64,000 bases of DNA from JAFCEV01 sp964473005 (GCA_964473005.1 CAYYME010000001.1:1-64000), one strand, 5' to 3'. Shown: positions 1 through 8,554, counted from the stretch's first letter. The notes: a model not told the origin generated them from the sequence alone. Numbers and translations: made by a program.

Positions 1-11
1 AACCTTTTTTT

Positions 12-554
12 ATGGAATCCATAGAAGACGGAATAGATATAGAAAAATTAAGATACCATGGAAGAGGGGAAGCAGTCTATGCCGACGGCAGGCAGGTTTT
101 AGTAAGAGCCTGTCATGATGCCCTTGTTGCATACAAAAATCAGAGCAATGAAAAAGGTATACTTTTAATAGCAAGGAATGCAGAACCTGCATTTGGTTAT
201 TTATGGTCTTTAGGAGGATTTTTTGATAGGGGGGTGTCTACAAGCACAAGTCTTGCTTCACGAATTAAGTCAGAAAGCGGATTAGATGTTGATGAAACCA
301 GTTTTTTGGTATTGGGGCATATTAGGGCGATATGGAAAACAACCCCAAATAAAGAGGCAGAGGCTAAAAAACTCCCACTAGGAATTGACGAGACAGGCTT
401 GCTTTTTTTTGTTGAGGGTTATGGAAATCTTAATTTGGATAAACTGCATGACAGACCAAAAATTATAACTCCGAAAATGTATACTAGTGAATTCAGGGAA
501 GAACTTCATCCTTATATACAAATGGGTATGGATAGGGCAATAAAACTAATATAG
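12..554 (+). CDS. Nudix-fold protein with a degenerate Nudix box
   Basis: A 180-residue protein. The segment GGFFDRG (residues 68-74) followed by SRIKSESGL (83-91) sits where a Nudix box (GX5EX7REUXEEXGU) would be, and the ILLIARN strand before it fits the fold. Most of the metal-binding glutamates are absent: the REUXEE core reads roughly SRIKSE. I therefore infer a Nudix-fold protein that either binds a nucleotide sugar without hydrolysing it or uses atypical residues. It lies upstream of a sugar nucleotidyltransferase, which fits a nucleotide-sugar context. The start is at the window edge; an upstream promoter cannot be judged. Confidence 0.6.
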   Translation: MESIEDGIDIEKLRYHGRGEAVYADGRQVLVRACHDALVAYKNQSNEKGILLIARNAEPAFGYLWSLGGFFDRGVSTSTSLASRIKSESGLDVDETSFLVLGHIRAIWKTTPNKEAEAKKLPLGIDETGLLFFVEGYGNLNLDKLHDRPKIITPKMYTSEFREELHPYIQMGMDRAIKLI

Positions 555-591
555 TCAGTATTTGATATATAAACTAAAGTCTCATAGATTT

Positions 592-600
592 TTTAAATAG
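592..600 (+). promoter_or_regulatory. TATA box for the nucleotidyltransferase gene
   Basis: TTTAAATAG lies 19-27 nt before the ATG at 619, the spacing expected for an archaeal TATA box driving a leaderless mRNA. Confidence 0.5.
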
Positions 601-618
601 ACCTTTTTTAATATAAAT

Positions 619-1332
619 ATGGTTTTTAAGACAGCAGTAATAATAGCAGGGGGAAAAGGAACAAGATTAGAAGAGCATACAGAAGATTTACCTAAGCCCC
701 TTATACCTATTGGAGGAAGGCCTATTTTAGAGAGGATAATTGAATGGCTTAAAGAAAACGGGGTAGAAAGAGTTATCATAGGAGTTGCTTATAAAAAAGA
801 GATGGTTAAAAATTATTTTGGGGACGGCGGGGAATTTGGGATTAAAATTACATACACAGAACATGATGAAAATGGCGGGACAGAAGATGCATTTAAAACA
901 GCAATAGAGCAATCTGGCATTGAAGATGAAAACTTCTATGCAATGAACGGAGATCAAATAACTGATTTACAGCTTAATGGTTTGACTAATGCTCACTTAA
1001 AAAGCAATGCAATTGCAACCCTTGTTACAGTAAAACTAAGAACAAATTTTGGAATTATTGAAACAGATTATCAAAATAGGATTACCCATATACAGGAAAA
1101 ATGGGTTGTTCCAAATGTCTTGATGAACACAGGAATTTATGTTTTCAATAAAAGAATAAAAGATTATCTGGTTGGGGGGAATATAGAAGAAAATACTTTC
1201 AGAAAATTATGCAAAGAGGGAAATCTTTACTCTTTCTATTATGATGGGGAATGGTTTTCTGTAAATGATAAAAAAGAATTAAAGAAAGCTGAAGAAGTAT
1301 TAAAAGGATTGGATGGTTTATCAAAAAGATGA
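619..1332 (+). CDS. Sugar-1-phosphate nucleotidyltransferase (NDP-sugar pyrophosphorylase)
   Basis: A 237-residue cytoplasmic enzyme of the NTP_transferase family, which joins a sugar 1-phosphate to an NTP to make an activated sugar. The nucleotide-binding signature GGKGTRL is at residues 11-17, the KPLIPIGGRPILE segment at 26-38, and NGDQITD around 113 is the metal-binding Asp region. The length matches the short, single-domain branch (RfbA/glucose-1-phosphate cytidylyl- or mannose-1-phosphate guanylyltransferase-like) without a C-terminal beta-helix. The base and sugar cannot be told from sequence. Its stop overlaps the next ATG (ATGA at 1329-1332), so it is translationally coupled to the glycosyltransferase fragment. 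Confidence 0.85.
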   Translation: MVFKTAVIIAGGKGTRLEEHTEDLPKPLIPIGGRPILERIIEWLKENGVERVIIGVAYKKEMVKNYFGDGGEFGIKITYTEHDENGGTEDAFKTAIEQSGIEDENFYAMNGDQITDLQLNGLTNAHLKSNAIATLVTVKLRTNFGIIETDYQNRITHIQEKWVVPNVLMNTGIYVFNKRIKDYLVGGNIEENTFRKLCKEGNLYSFYYDGEWFSVNDKKELKKAEEVLKGLDGLSKR

Positions 1333-1787
1333 AAATACTTATTTTATACAGGACACAGAAAGATGCCACAGGAAGCTTTGCAAAAAAAATAAAGGAGAAT
1401 TTAGAAAAAGGAGGACACAAAGTAGAACTTGTTTCCAGAAATGAGGATTTGCATCTGCCGAGTCTTTCCAGTTCAATGGACGGATTAAAAGAGTTTGTGA
1501 TAAAAAAAGATAAAATTGAAAATTATGATATAGTTTATACGCAGGACTGGAGTATTGCCTTCCCTCTTTTATTTCCGTCAAAAGTATTATTTGACAAGCA
1601 CTACTGCCTCTTTCATGAAACTGAGGAAGAAGGGGGGGCGCAGTCAAAGATTTTGCAGAAGATAACAGGGAATTTGCTGGACAATCACCTGCTAGTTAAA
1701 ACCGCTGAATTAAGAAAAAGGTTTTCAAAATCAACCCTCTCTGAAAAAGGGTTGGAAGTGGTTAATTTAAAAAATGAGAGCATATAA
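1329..1787 (+). pseudogene. Glycosyltransferase N-terminal fragment
   Basis: The 152 residues begin MKILILYRT and continue with a Rossmann-like pattern (YDIVYTQDWSIAFPLLF, later HYCLFHETE) typical of the acceptor half of GT4-type glycosyltransferases. A full GT4 enzyme is about 350-400 residues; the C-terminal NDP-sugar-binding half with its E-x7-E motif is missing, and the frame closes at 1787 with no continuation seen downstream. I call it a probable truncated gene. It overlaps the preceding nucleotidyltransferase by 4 nt, so it once belonged to that operon. A small N-half-only protein is the alternative. Confidence 0.55.
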
Positions 1788-1793
1788 CCAAAA

Positions 1794-1838
1794 GATATTA
1801 AAAATATGAACTTATCCCAGCAGGAGGATATTAAAAAT
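1794..1838 (+). repeat. Short direct repeat GATATTAAAAAT
   Basis: The 12-mer GATATTAAAAAT occurs at 1794-1805 and again at 1827-1838, just before the next ORF. It lies between two broken genes and could be a deletion or duplication scar, though a repeat this AT-rich can arise by chance. Confidence 0.3.
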
Positions 1839-2082
1839 GAATCTTTCAACAGAAAAAATAAACTTCGGAAGTTTAATAAAAGAAAGATTAAAGATTTTTT
1901 TCATTCTTATGAAAGAAGGATACAGGTTAAAGGATAAAATTATAATTCTGGTTTATCATTTAAAATCTCCAATCCAGCTTTTTAATTATCTTATTGGAAA
2001 AAAGAATCCAAGAAAACTTATAGGAAATGCTTATATAAAAAATAAGTATGGGTTGTTTTTTCTGTTCAAATTCTATCCATAA
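1837..2082 (+). pseudogene. Truncated FkbM-like methyltransferase N-terminus
   Basis: The 81 residues have the charged and hydrophobic layout of the region before the SAM-binding domain of FkbM-family methyltransferases, and end at IKNKYGLFF, which in that family leads into the catalytic domain. The catalytic domain is absent and the 90 bases that follow show no continuation in another frame. The assignment rests on pattern memory of the family rather than on catalytic motifs. It sits among other broken glycan genes, which supports decay. Confidence 0.35.
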
Positions 2083-2171
2083 CTCTGCAGTTCTTCCATC
2101 TTTTGGACCATTTCCTATTACTGACCTTATTTAAATTTCTTTACCATTATATCCGTCTTTTATTTTCATTT

Positions 2172-3122
2172 TCAAATTTTTTTTCCTTTTTTATCTAAGA
2201 GAACCATTTCTTTTGTGCAAAGAATGGGGATTTTTGTATTCTTATTTATTTCAAATGCTTGTCTAAAATCACTTTCCCAAAACCAATCTGAATTATACTT
2301 TTTTAATGCAGCAGACTTAAATTTTATTACAACTTCTAAAGTTTTATTATAATCATCACCTAAATTCAGCATTATTAAGTTCTTATATTTAACATTATTT
2401 TTTTTAAGCCAGGTTTCGGTTATTTTTCTATATTTCTCCAAACGAGAAGTTATTATAGTATCAATTTTATTTATGGGAATCATAAATGGTTTAGCATTCT
2501 GCATCCAATGAATATATTCTTCTTCCATTAAATTTATACCCCATGGACAATCTTCACATAAAACCCCATCCATATCACAGGATAAAGTTGTATATTTTGA
2601 ACCATGAATTATTTGCCATTCAAAAACACAATCTGGTTTTTTGATAAACAAAACATAATCAACTGAATCTTTTCCTGATGTCAAAGAAAAAGGAGATGCT
2701 GTTTTTATTATTAATTTTGGGTCAAATTCCAACAATTTTTCTTTTGCTTTTTTTAATGCAGTTCCTTCCCCAACACTATCATCAACAATTAAAACTTTTT
2801 TTATTATTTTTGGTGTTCTTATTAAAGCATTTTCCCAGAACTCATTTTTTATAAATAAATCTGGGGTTGTCAAGGGTCTGCCAAATTTTGTTGCGATAAT
2901 ATCTGCAACAAATAAACCACTTCTTGGAATTCCAACAATTACATCAAATTCATTCGGAATTATCTTTGCGAGTTTTTTTGTATAAGTTGATGCTTGTTCA
3001 TAACTAACCACACATGAAAAAGTTCTAGGAATTAAGATTTTTCTATGTTTTCTTACAAACTCAAAAAGTTTGGGATATTTCAATAATTGTTTCACTAAAT
3101 ATTGCTTTGTTTTTGTGTTCAT
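2172..3122 (-). CDS. Phosphoribosyltransferase-HAD fusion protein
   Basis: A 316-residue two-domain protein. Residues 1-165 are a type I phosphoribosyltransferase: VIVGIPRSGL at 61-70 and the PRPP-binding loop VLIVDDSVGEGTAL at 110-123 with its paired Asp. Residues 175-316 resemble a HAD-type phosphatase: SCDMDGVLC at 181-189 gives the DxD catalytic pair, and TSRLEKYRKITETWL (about 245-260) fits HAD motif II. PRT domains use PRPP to make or break a nucleotide-type bond and HAD domains remove a phosphate, so the fusion may do consecutive steps on a phosphoribosyl metabolite; the substrate is unknown. It is next to a broken glycosyltransferase on the same strand, which suggests surface-sugar metabolism. 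Confidence 0.75.
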   Translation of the reverse strand: MNTKTKQYLVKQLLKYPKLFEFVRKHRKILIPRTFSCVVSYEQASTYTKKLAKIIPNEFDVIVGIPRSGLFVADIIATKFGRPLTTPDLFIKNEFWENALIRTPKIIKKVLIVDDSVGEGTALKKAKEKLLEFDPKLIIKTASPFSLTSGKDSVDYVLFIKKPDCVFEWQIIHGSKYTTLSCDMDGVLCEDCPWGINLMEEEYIHWMQNAKPFMIPINKIDTIITSRLEKYRKITETWLKKNNVKYKNLIMLNLGDDYNKTLEVVIKFKSAALKKYNSDWFWESDFRQAFEINKNTKIPILCTKEMVLLDKKGKKI

Positions 3123-3329
3123 TTAAAACTCCGCTACTGCCCTTCCTTTGTCTTTCTTCAGAGGCATAAAGAATTTTTCATCCTGTAATGCTGTCTGAAT
3201 GTCAATCAGGAATTTATCTAACTTAGATTCTAAGTCTTCATCAAAATTGAGTTTCTTCATTGCCTTAGCAAGATACTCAGAATATTTTTTAATTCCACCT
3301 GTATCTAGATTATATAGTAAAACTCTCAT
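3123..3329 (-). pseudogene. Internally deleted glycosyltransferase remnant
   Basis: Only 68 residues. The first 28 (MRVLLYNLDTGG...) match the start of a GT4-type glycosyltransferase, and the last 40 (acidic helix ending MPLKKDKGRAVAEF) look like the C-terminal tail of such an enzyme. The whole middle, including the sugar-nucleotide site, is missing, so this reads as an in-frame deletion of about 300 residues. Its stop abuts the start of the PRT-HAD gene, so the two were probably co-transcribed. Confidence 0.45.
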
Positions 3330-3489
3330 TTTAACAAATAATCCAAAGGACCATCATTTAAAACATTTATTGTGCTTCTTTATAATAATTCCTCAATTTC
3401 TTAATCTTTAAAAAATAGATAATATTTAAAAAGACATCAAAACCAAAATAATAATAACTAAAAATGAAACAAAGAAAATTAAAGAAAAA

Positions 3490-4179
3490 ATGAAATCCTG
3501 GGGAAGAGAAATTTGGGACCATAAACAAGAAAAACAAGGCTCTTTAGGAGTTATTGCTGGAGTAGTTGAAACAAGAAGTTTTATGGATAAACAGACATTA
3601 GAAGAGATGGGATTTCTAGATAAAAATGTGTTTCCTTTAATAAAAAATAATGCCAAAATACTTGATGCAGGAATTGGTCCGATAGCCCGCTTTTCAATAG
3701 AATTTGCTAAAAGAGGGTATAATGTTACCGGAATAGATTTTTCAATAAAGATTCTGAAAGAAGCAGAAAAGAAAACTAAAGATATAAAAAATATAAAATT
3801 AATTGAGGATGATTTAACTGCACTCAAAAATATAAAAGGAAAGTTTGATTTAATATTCTGCTTTGGAACATTTGGACATATCCCTTCATTTTTATCTTTA
3901 GAAACATTAAAGAATTTTAATAGAAAGACTAAATCAAAAGGCTATTGTTATCTGCATTTTTGGATGAATGAAGAAAAGAATCTAAATAATATTTTCCATG
4001 ATTTTTTTTATGAAATGGCCAGATATTTTAAAAGAAAATTAGGCAGAAGTTTTAAAGTTAATTGTTCTTTTTATACTGAAGAAGAAATTGAAGAAATGGC
4101 TAAACTTAGTGGTTTTAAAATTATTGCAAAGAACAAAGGATGCTATTTGTTAAAAAAATCCGGGAAGGATAGGGTCTGA
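3490..4179 (+). CDS. Class I SAM-dependent methyltransferase
   Basis: A 229-residue single-domain methyltransferase. Motif I is KILDAGIG (56-63), GIDFS at 81-85 is the acidic post-motif, and FDLIFCFGTFGHI follows as motif IV. This is the Methyltransf_11/25 fold, which transfers a methyl group from SAM; the acceptor is not shown by sequence. An N-terminal WGREIWDHK segment precedes the core. It lies in the glycan region, so sugar or small-molecule methylation is plausible. An ATG at 3462 opens only a 9-codon frame, so 3490 is the start. Confidence 0.75.
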   Translation: MKSWGREIWDHKQEKQGSLGVIAGVVETRSFMDKQTLEEMGFLDKNVFPLIKNNAKILDAGIGPIARFSIEFAKRGYNVTGIDFSIKILKEAEKKTKDIKNIKLIEDDLTALKNIKGKFDLIFCFGTFGHIPSFLSLETLKNFNRKTKSKGYCYLHFWMNEEKNLNNIFHDFFYEMARYFKRKLGRSFKVNCSFYTEEEIEEMAKLSGFKIIAKNKGCYLLKKSGKDRV

Positions 4180-4185
4180 GATTTT

Positions 4186-4965
4186 TTAAGGGAGATTTGG
4201 TCTTTTGCCCTTATTTAATTTCAGAGCATAATTATAAATTTCAACATCTAAAGCATGATCTTTATAAATTCTTTTTCTTAACTTGTCATCCACTTTAATT
4301 ATCTTTTTACTTAAAGTTACTTTTTCCCATTTGGCATTTTTTATCCCCATGGCATTAAACAGGAAGGGTACATCTTCATCACTATTTTCTATAACCCCCA
4401 CAAACCAGCATAAATCTAAGAGCTTTTTTGCGTTTTCCAATTTCTTGGAATCATTCTTATTATTAAGACCTAAAAGATTAAAAATAATTGTTTGAATGAT
4501 ATAAGTTGCTTTATAGCTTAGTTTTCTGATAAGAGGTAAAAGAAAGTCTGGGACAGGTATTCTGCTGGACCCGCTCCCTTTATACTTTAAATTCAGAAAA
4601 TGCACCATCTCATTTTTTATTTGATTTTTATACCATTGATTAAAAGGGATTAATTTTTTTTCATGTAACATCTTTGCATTATAATGAGAAACAATCCTTT
4701 CAGCTGGATCTCTTAGAAAAATAAAATATCGGGGCGTTCTATTTGGAACTAGTTTATGGATCCCATAATAAGTAGCATGCCCAATGATAAATCTTACTTT
4801 ATTCTTATCAAGTTGCTTTGGTTTCAGATTATATCTTACAAGGGAGGTCGAGAAAATTTGATTATCAGGAACCCTCTTTAATAATGTGTTAAGAATAGTT
4901 CCTCCCCCGGTTCTAGGAGGATGAAGGAAAATCCATAAAGTTTTATTGTCCATGTAATAAAGCAA
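4186..4965 (-). CDS. Sulfotransferase family protein
   Basis: A 259-residue PAPS-dependent sulfotransferase-like protein. The 5'-phosphosulfate loop is LHPPRTGGGTIL (14-25) and the 3'-phosphate-binding segment is FLRDPAERIVSHYN (83-96), both in the expected order and spacing for the Sulfotransfer_2 family, which sulfates carbohydrates. The acceptor is unknown. The first Met may be at residue 5 (MDNKTLW). It ends 6 nt from the convergent methyltransferase. Sulfated surface glycans would fit the flippase and nucleotidyltransferase elsewhere in the window. Confidence 0.75.
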   Translation of the reverse strand: MLYYMDNKTLWIFLHPPRTGGGTILNTLLKRVPDNQIFSTSLVRYNLKPKQLDKNKVRFIIGHATYYGIHKLVPNRTPRYFIFLRDPAERIVSHYNAKMLHEKKLIPFNQWYKNQIKNEMVHFLNLKYKGSGSSRIPVPDFLLPLIRKLSYKATYIIQTIIFNLLGLNNKNDSKKLENAKKLLDLCWFVGVIENSDEDVPFLFNAMGIKNAKWEKVTLSKKIIKVDDKLRKRIYKDHALDVEIYNYALKLNKGKRPNLP

Positions 4966-5078
4966 ATTATCTCCTTTTTAAATTTATCTTATAAAAATCT
5001 AAAATCAAAATAAAAAAGAGATAAAAAGTTAAAAGTTTATAAGGGGGAGTTAAGCTAAGAATATGGGCTGAAGTCCCG

Positions 5079-5100
5079 TAATCTTTAAAAATTAAGATTA
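5079..5100. other. Small hairpin in a divergent intergenic region
   Basis: TAATCTT (5079-5085) and AAGATTA (5094-5100) form a perfect 7-bp inverted repeat around an 8-nt loop, just upstream of the TATA box for the gene at 5141. The 175-base region lies between divergent genes. Its role is not evident. Confidence 0.3.
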
Positions 5101-5105
5101 TTTGC

Positions 5106-5115
5106 TTTTAAATAG
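5106..5115 (+). promoter_or_regulatory. TATA box for the nucleotidyltransferase/HIT run
   Basis: TTTTAAATAG lies 26-35 nt before the ATG at 5141 and probably drives transcription of the three tightly packed genes 5141-7863. Confidence 0.45.
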
Positions 5116-5140
5116 ACAAAAATAATCAATATCTTAAAAA

Positions 5141-6211
5141 ATGGTTTATTTTCATGAAGCCGCATTAATAGATAGCTGCGATAATATACACTTCAAGATA
5201 TATAGTAATTCCCACCCTAAGGGATTTATAATAGCAAAACCAAAATATATCCCAAGTGAATTGCTAGAGCTTACTGGCTTAAAAAAGAGATTTATATTTA
5301 GTAAGGCTGTGCATCGTTTTAATTTATTTAATAACAAGGAAATTGTTAAAACAAACTTAAGGGCGATAAAGGAGAAATTTCCTTATTATGTATATGAGTG
5401 CAAAAAACACAACAACTGGTTTTTAGGGGTTCCTGAGGAGAAGATAAAAAAATTTTATGACACAAAAGAGGGGGTGCAGGAATTAATGAAAGTTCCTACA
5501 GAAGATCTTGATAATTATCTAAAATCGGTAAGAAATATGATTGAGATACTTATCAGTGCAGGAGTTCAAAAAGAAAATCTTGGAATAAGCCATTCAACAT
5601 TGCTTGGAAATTATACTCCCGGAAAATCAGATATAGACATTTTAGTATTTGGAATAGACAACGGCTGGAAAGTCATTAAATGTTTAGAGGGATGTAAAAA
5701 TCCCCTCTTAAGCTGGAAATCCGAAGAAGATTGGAGAAAATATTATAAGGAGAGAATTGTATCTAAATTTTTTAGTGAAGAGGAATATGCCGCAAATATG
5801 ATGCGAAAAAAAGATGATGGTTTTATTGAAGGACATGTTTTTTCATTATTTTGTATAGAAAATGAAGATGAAAGATGGTATAACTGGGAAGATGAACACG
5901 AACCATTGGGAACAATAAGCATAAAAGCCAAAGTAAAAAATGCTTATTATTCAATTGTAAGACCTGGTTATTATGAAATAGAAGATCCCATAATCTTAGA
6001 AGGTTATAAGGATGTACCAGTAAAACGTATTGTAACCTGGGCCAGACCATTTAGCCTGCAAGCGAAAGAAGGAGAGTATATAGAAGCCTGTGGGCTTCTT
6101 GAAAAAGTTAAATCAAAAAAAGAAGAATTTTATCAATTAGTCATAGGATATTTTGATACGTACACCACAGATAGGGGGGAAAAAGAATATTTAAAAGCAC
6201 TTATAATTTAA
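5141..6211 (+). CDS. COG2413-like nucleotidyltransferase, intact active site
   Basis: A 356-residue protein. Residues 148-171 carry the polymerase-beta-type motif: HSTLLGNYTPGKSDIDILVF, where S152 corresponds to the G-S turn and D164/D166 to the first catalytic Asp pair. The N-terminal 40 residues, with HPKGFIIAKPKYIP, match the start of archaeal COG2413 predicted nucleotidyltransferases, in which a Y-x-P element precedes the NTase core. The C-terminal third has the SIVRPGYY and ITWARPF-type strands of the same family. Such enzymes transfer nucleotides to an acceptor; the acceptor is not known. One base separates it from its paralogue at 6213, so they are almost certainly co-expressed. Confidence 0.7.
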   Translation: MVYFHEAALIDSCDNIHFKIYSNSHPKGFIIAKPKYIPSELLELTGLKKRFIFSKAVHRFNLFNNKEIVKTNLRAIKEKFPYYVYECKKHNNWFLGVPEEKIKKFYDTKEGVQELMKVPTEDLDNYLKSVRNMIEILISAGVQKENLGISHSTLLGNYTPGKSDIDILVFGIDNGWKVIKCLEGCKNPLLSWKSEEDWRKYYKERIVSKFFSEEEYAANMMRKKDDGFIEGHVFSLFCIENEDERWYNWEDEHEPLGTISIKAKVKNAYYSIVRPGYYEIEDPIILEGYKDVPVKRIVTWARPFSLQAKEGEYIEACGLLEKVKSKKEEFYQLVIGYFDTYTTDRGEKEYLKALII

Positions 6212-6212
6212 A

Positions 6213-7301
6213 ATGCATTTTTATGAATCTTCGATTATAATGACAAAAGACGGACTCCAATGCCTAGTTTACAGTAATGAACATCCAAATGGGTACATCA
6301 TTGTAAAGCCAAAATATATTCCTACAGATAAAATTTCAAGCGATGCTCTGCCTTACAGATTTATTTTAGGGAAAAAAGTAAATCGATTAGATTTATGGGC
6401 GGATAAGGGGAGTTTGAAAAAATATTTCGATGACTTTGCAAGAGCATATCCCCATTATATCTTTAAAAGTGATGTCCATGATAAAAGTCCATTATTCTTT
6501 GCTGTTCCTGTGGAATATATTGAAAAGGCATACTCCCCGAAAGAAGGATTAAAAGAATTAATGAGCATTCCCAAAACAGAACTTGATGAACATTTAAAGA
6601 CTGTGGTTGAACTTATATCTTTCCTTCTGAAAAGTGGTTTAGAATTAAAAGATTTGGGGGTAACTTATTCAACGATAATGGGATATTATTCTCAAAATAT
6701 GTCTGACATGAATATTGTTGTTTATGGAAAGGAGAAATTTTGGAGATTAATGAAATTTTTAAAAGAAAACAAACATGATAATCTAAGATGGAAAACTTAT
6801 GAAGAATGGGAAAATTTTTATAAAAAAAGAAATAGGTATATAATCCATGATAAAGAAAGGTATATAAAAAATATGCATGAAAAAAAATCAGAGGGGTTTT
6901 TTAACAATACTTTATTTATAATTTTTGGGCTTGAAGAACCGAATGAAACATGGTTTAAATGGGGGGAAGAAAAATACAGAAGGATTGGGGGGGCAAAATT
7001 TAGAGCAACAGTAAAAGAGCACAATAACTCCATAGTAAGACCGGGGTGTTACATAATCAACAATTCAGAATTTGTAGATGGACACGAATCCTGTAGAGAA
7101 TTACAAATAGATAAAATTGTCTTCTACTCAAGGGATTACTGCATGCTTGCATATCCTGGGGAAAAAATTGAAATAAGCGGAATTGTTGAGGAAGTTACAC
7201 CTATCAATGGAGAGAAATATTACCGGATTGTCCTCGGGTATTTTGATTCATATATAAATGGAAATAGAGACGGAGAATATATAAAAATATTACAAAACTA
7301 A
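6213..7301 (+). CDS. COG2413-like nucleotidyltransferase paralogue, probably inactive
   Basis: A 362-residue paralogue of the preceding protein, collinear from the start (HPNGYIIVKPKYIP at 24-37) to the C-terminal SIVRPGCY and GYFDSYI segments. The catalytic motif is altered: YSTIMGYYSQNMSDMNIVVY gives D165-M-N167 instead of D-I-D, so the second metal-binding Asp is Asn. I infer a pseudoenzyme, possibly a regulatory or substrate-binding partner of the first protein in a heterodimer. It starts 2 nt after the first gene's stop and ends 1 nt before the HIT-like gene. Confidence 0.65.
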   Translation: MHFYESSIIMTKDGLQCLVYSNEHPNGYIIVKPKYIPTDKISSDALPYRFILGKKVNRLDLWADKGSLKKYFDDFARAYPHYIFKSDVHDKSPLFFAVPVEYIEKAYSPKEGLKELMSIPKTELDEHLKTVVELISFLLKSGLELKDLGVTYSTIMGYYSQNMSDMNIVVYGKEKFWRLMKFLKENKHDNLRWKTYEEWENFYKKRNRYIIHDKERYIKNMHEKKSEGFFNNTLFIIFGLEEPNETWFKWGEEKYRRIGGAKFRATVKEHNNSIVRPGCYIINNSEFVDGHESCRELQIDKIVFYSRDYCMLAYPGEKIEISGIVEEVTPINGEKYYRIVLGYFDSYINGNRDGEYIKILQN

Positions 7302-7302
7302 A

Positions 7303-7863
7303 ATGGAGAATTCATGCAATTATTGTTGTGAGGCATTACTTAATATAGGTAGCCAAACTAATTACGGAAGTATTGTTATCTACAAGAGAGGGAATAAGCA
7401 AAACGGATGGTTTGCTACATTATCTCCAAAAACAGGTGGTAATCCTGAAAAAGATTTTACAGTCCAGCTGATGCCCATCCCCCATATCCAGCATATTTCA
7501 GAAATTAGTGATGATAGTGAACTAGCAAAGAATTATGGACTGGCCTTTTCAAAGATAGCAAGTGCAATGAACAAAATAATGAAAGAGGAGGGAAGAGACG
7601 AAGAAAATGAAGAAAGAGTTGTGAGAATCGGAACTTATGGAAAATCAAAGCATCCAACCGAACATTTCCATATCAAACTTTTCCCCTGGACAGGAGCAAT
7701 AGGACAGCCTTATACTGTTGACAGCTCCTTTGGAAGTAAAGAAATTTTCAAAGATGAACAAAGTAAAGAGTATACTAAAATGGAACCTGTTAAAAAGAAG
7801 ATGATTGAAGAAAAAAGATTAAACAGCCTCTCTAATAAATTAATCACATTACTAAAAGATTAA
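7303..7863 (+). CDS. HIT-like (GalT/Ap4A hydrolase fold) protein A
   Basis: A 186-residue protein. CNYCC (5-9) resembles the N-terminal Cys pair of zinc-binding HIT proteins, WFATLSPKTGG and LMPIPHIQHI (57-65) fit the core strands, and EHFHIKLFP (120-128) is the histidine-triad site with H121 and H123; the third His is replaced by K125. HIT proteins hydrolyse or transfer nucleotides via a covalent nucleotidyl-His; here the middle His is present, so activity is possible. It follows two nucleotidyltransferase paralogues in the same transcript, which suggests that it acts on their product. Confidence 0.6.
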   Translation: MENSCNYCCEALLNIGSQTNYGSIVIYKRGNKQNGWFATLSPKTGGNPEKDFTVQLMPIPHIQHISEISDDSELAKNYGLAFSKIASAMNKIMKEEGRDEENEERVVRIGTYGKSKHPTEHFHIKLFPWTGAIGQPYTVDSSFGSKEIFKDEQSKEYTKMEPVKKKMIEEKRLNSLSNKLITLLKD

Positions 7864-7917
7864 AAAGCATATTTATAAGACAGATATACTTTTTGTAGCC
7901 ACTATAAGATAGGAACA

Positions 7918-7926
7918 TTTATAAAT
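7918..7926 (+). promoter_or_regulatory. TATA box for HIT-like protein B
   Basis: TTTATAAAT lies 23-31 nt before the ATG at 7949, indicating a separate leaderless transcript from the upstream three-gene unit. Confidence 0.5.
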
Positions 7927-7948
7927 ATTCAGATTTACCTACTTTGTT

Positions 7949-8554
7949 ATGGCAGACATAATCCTTCCAAGAAAGGGCCTGGTTTCCTTAGATGATTGTA
8001 TATTATGCAGTGAAGGAAAAAAAGAAATAGGTAGTATAGGAAACAAAGCAGCTATTATTTATAAAAGTGGAAGGAATCCTGCAATTGATTGGTTTATAAC
8101 TCTTCAGAGGAGCAATATATCTGATCCAAAAAGAGGATTTACTTTAATGCTTATGCCTATTGGACACTTAACTGCTTTTTCACAGATTCACGGCTCCAGA
8201 GAACTTGCTCAAAATTATGGGCTAACATTTGCTAAAGCGCATTATGGTATGCAGGTAATTAGACTAGAAGAATGGAAGCCAAAATATGGTTCTTTTACAT
8301 TTAGCGCGGTGAACTATGGAAAATGTGCTTCTAATATTAATACACAAGAACACCTTCATGTTAAAGCGTATACATTAGACGGAAATGCCAACCAACCCTC
8401 CCCTAGCGATACAGAATGGATTAAAAAAGAGAATTTAAATGATTCCCATGGAGAGAGATATGTCAAGGCTCTGCCGGTATTAAAAGAGGGATTAGATGAA
8501 GAAAGGTACCACCATCTAGCAAGTAGATTAATTGAAATCTGCAATAATTTTTAA
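7949..8554 (+). CDS. HIT-like protein B, paralogue of the preceding HIT gene
   Basis: A 201-residue protein collinear with the 186-residue HIT-like protein: CILC (17-20) for the zinc pair, DWFITLQR, LMLMPIGHL (67-74) and EHLHVKAY (134-141) for the triad with H135, H137 and K139. The same H-x-H-x-K variant in both copies suggests a conserved subfamily rather than random decay. The copies have diverged considerably, so the duplication is not recent. It has its own TATA box and lies 51 nt before the HD-domain gene, which also has its own TATA box. Confidence 0.6.
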   Translation: MADIILPRKGLVSLDDCILCSEGKKEIGSIGNKAAIIYKSGRNPAIDWFITLQRSNISDPKRGFTLMLMPIGHLTAFSQIHGSRELAQNYGLTFAKAHYGMQVIRLEEWKPKYGSFTFSAVNYGKCASNINTQEHLHVKAYTLDGNANQPSPSDTEWIKKENLNDSHGERYVKALPVLKEGLDEERYHHLASRLIEICNNF

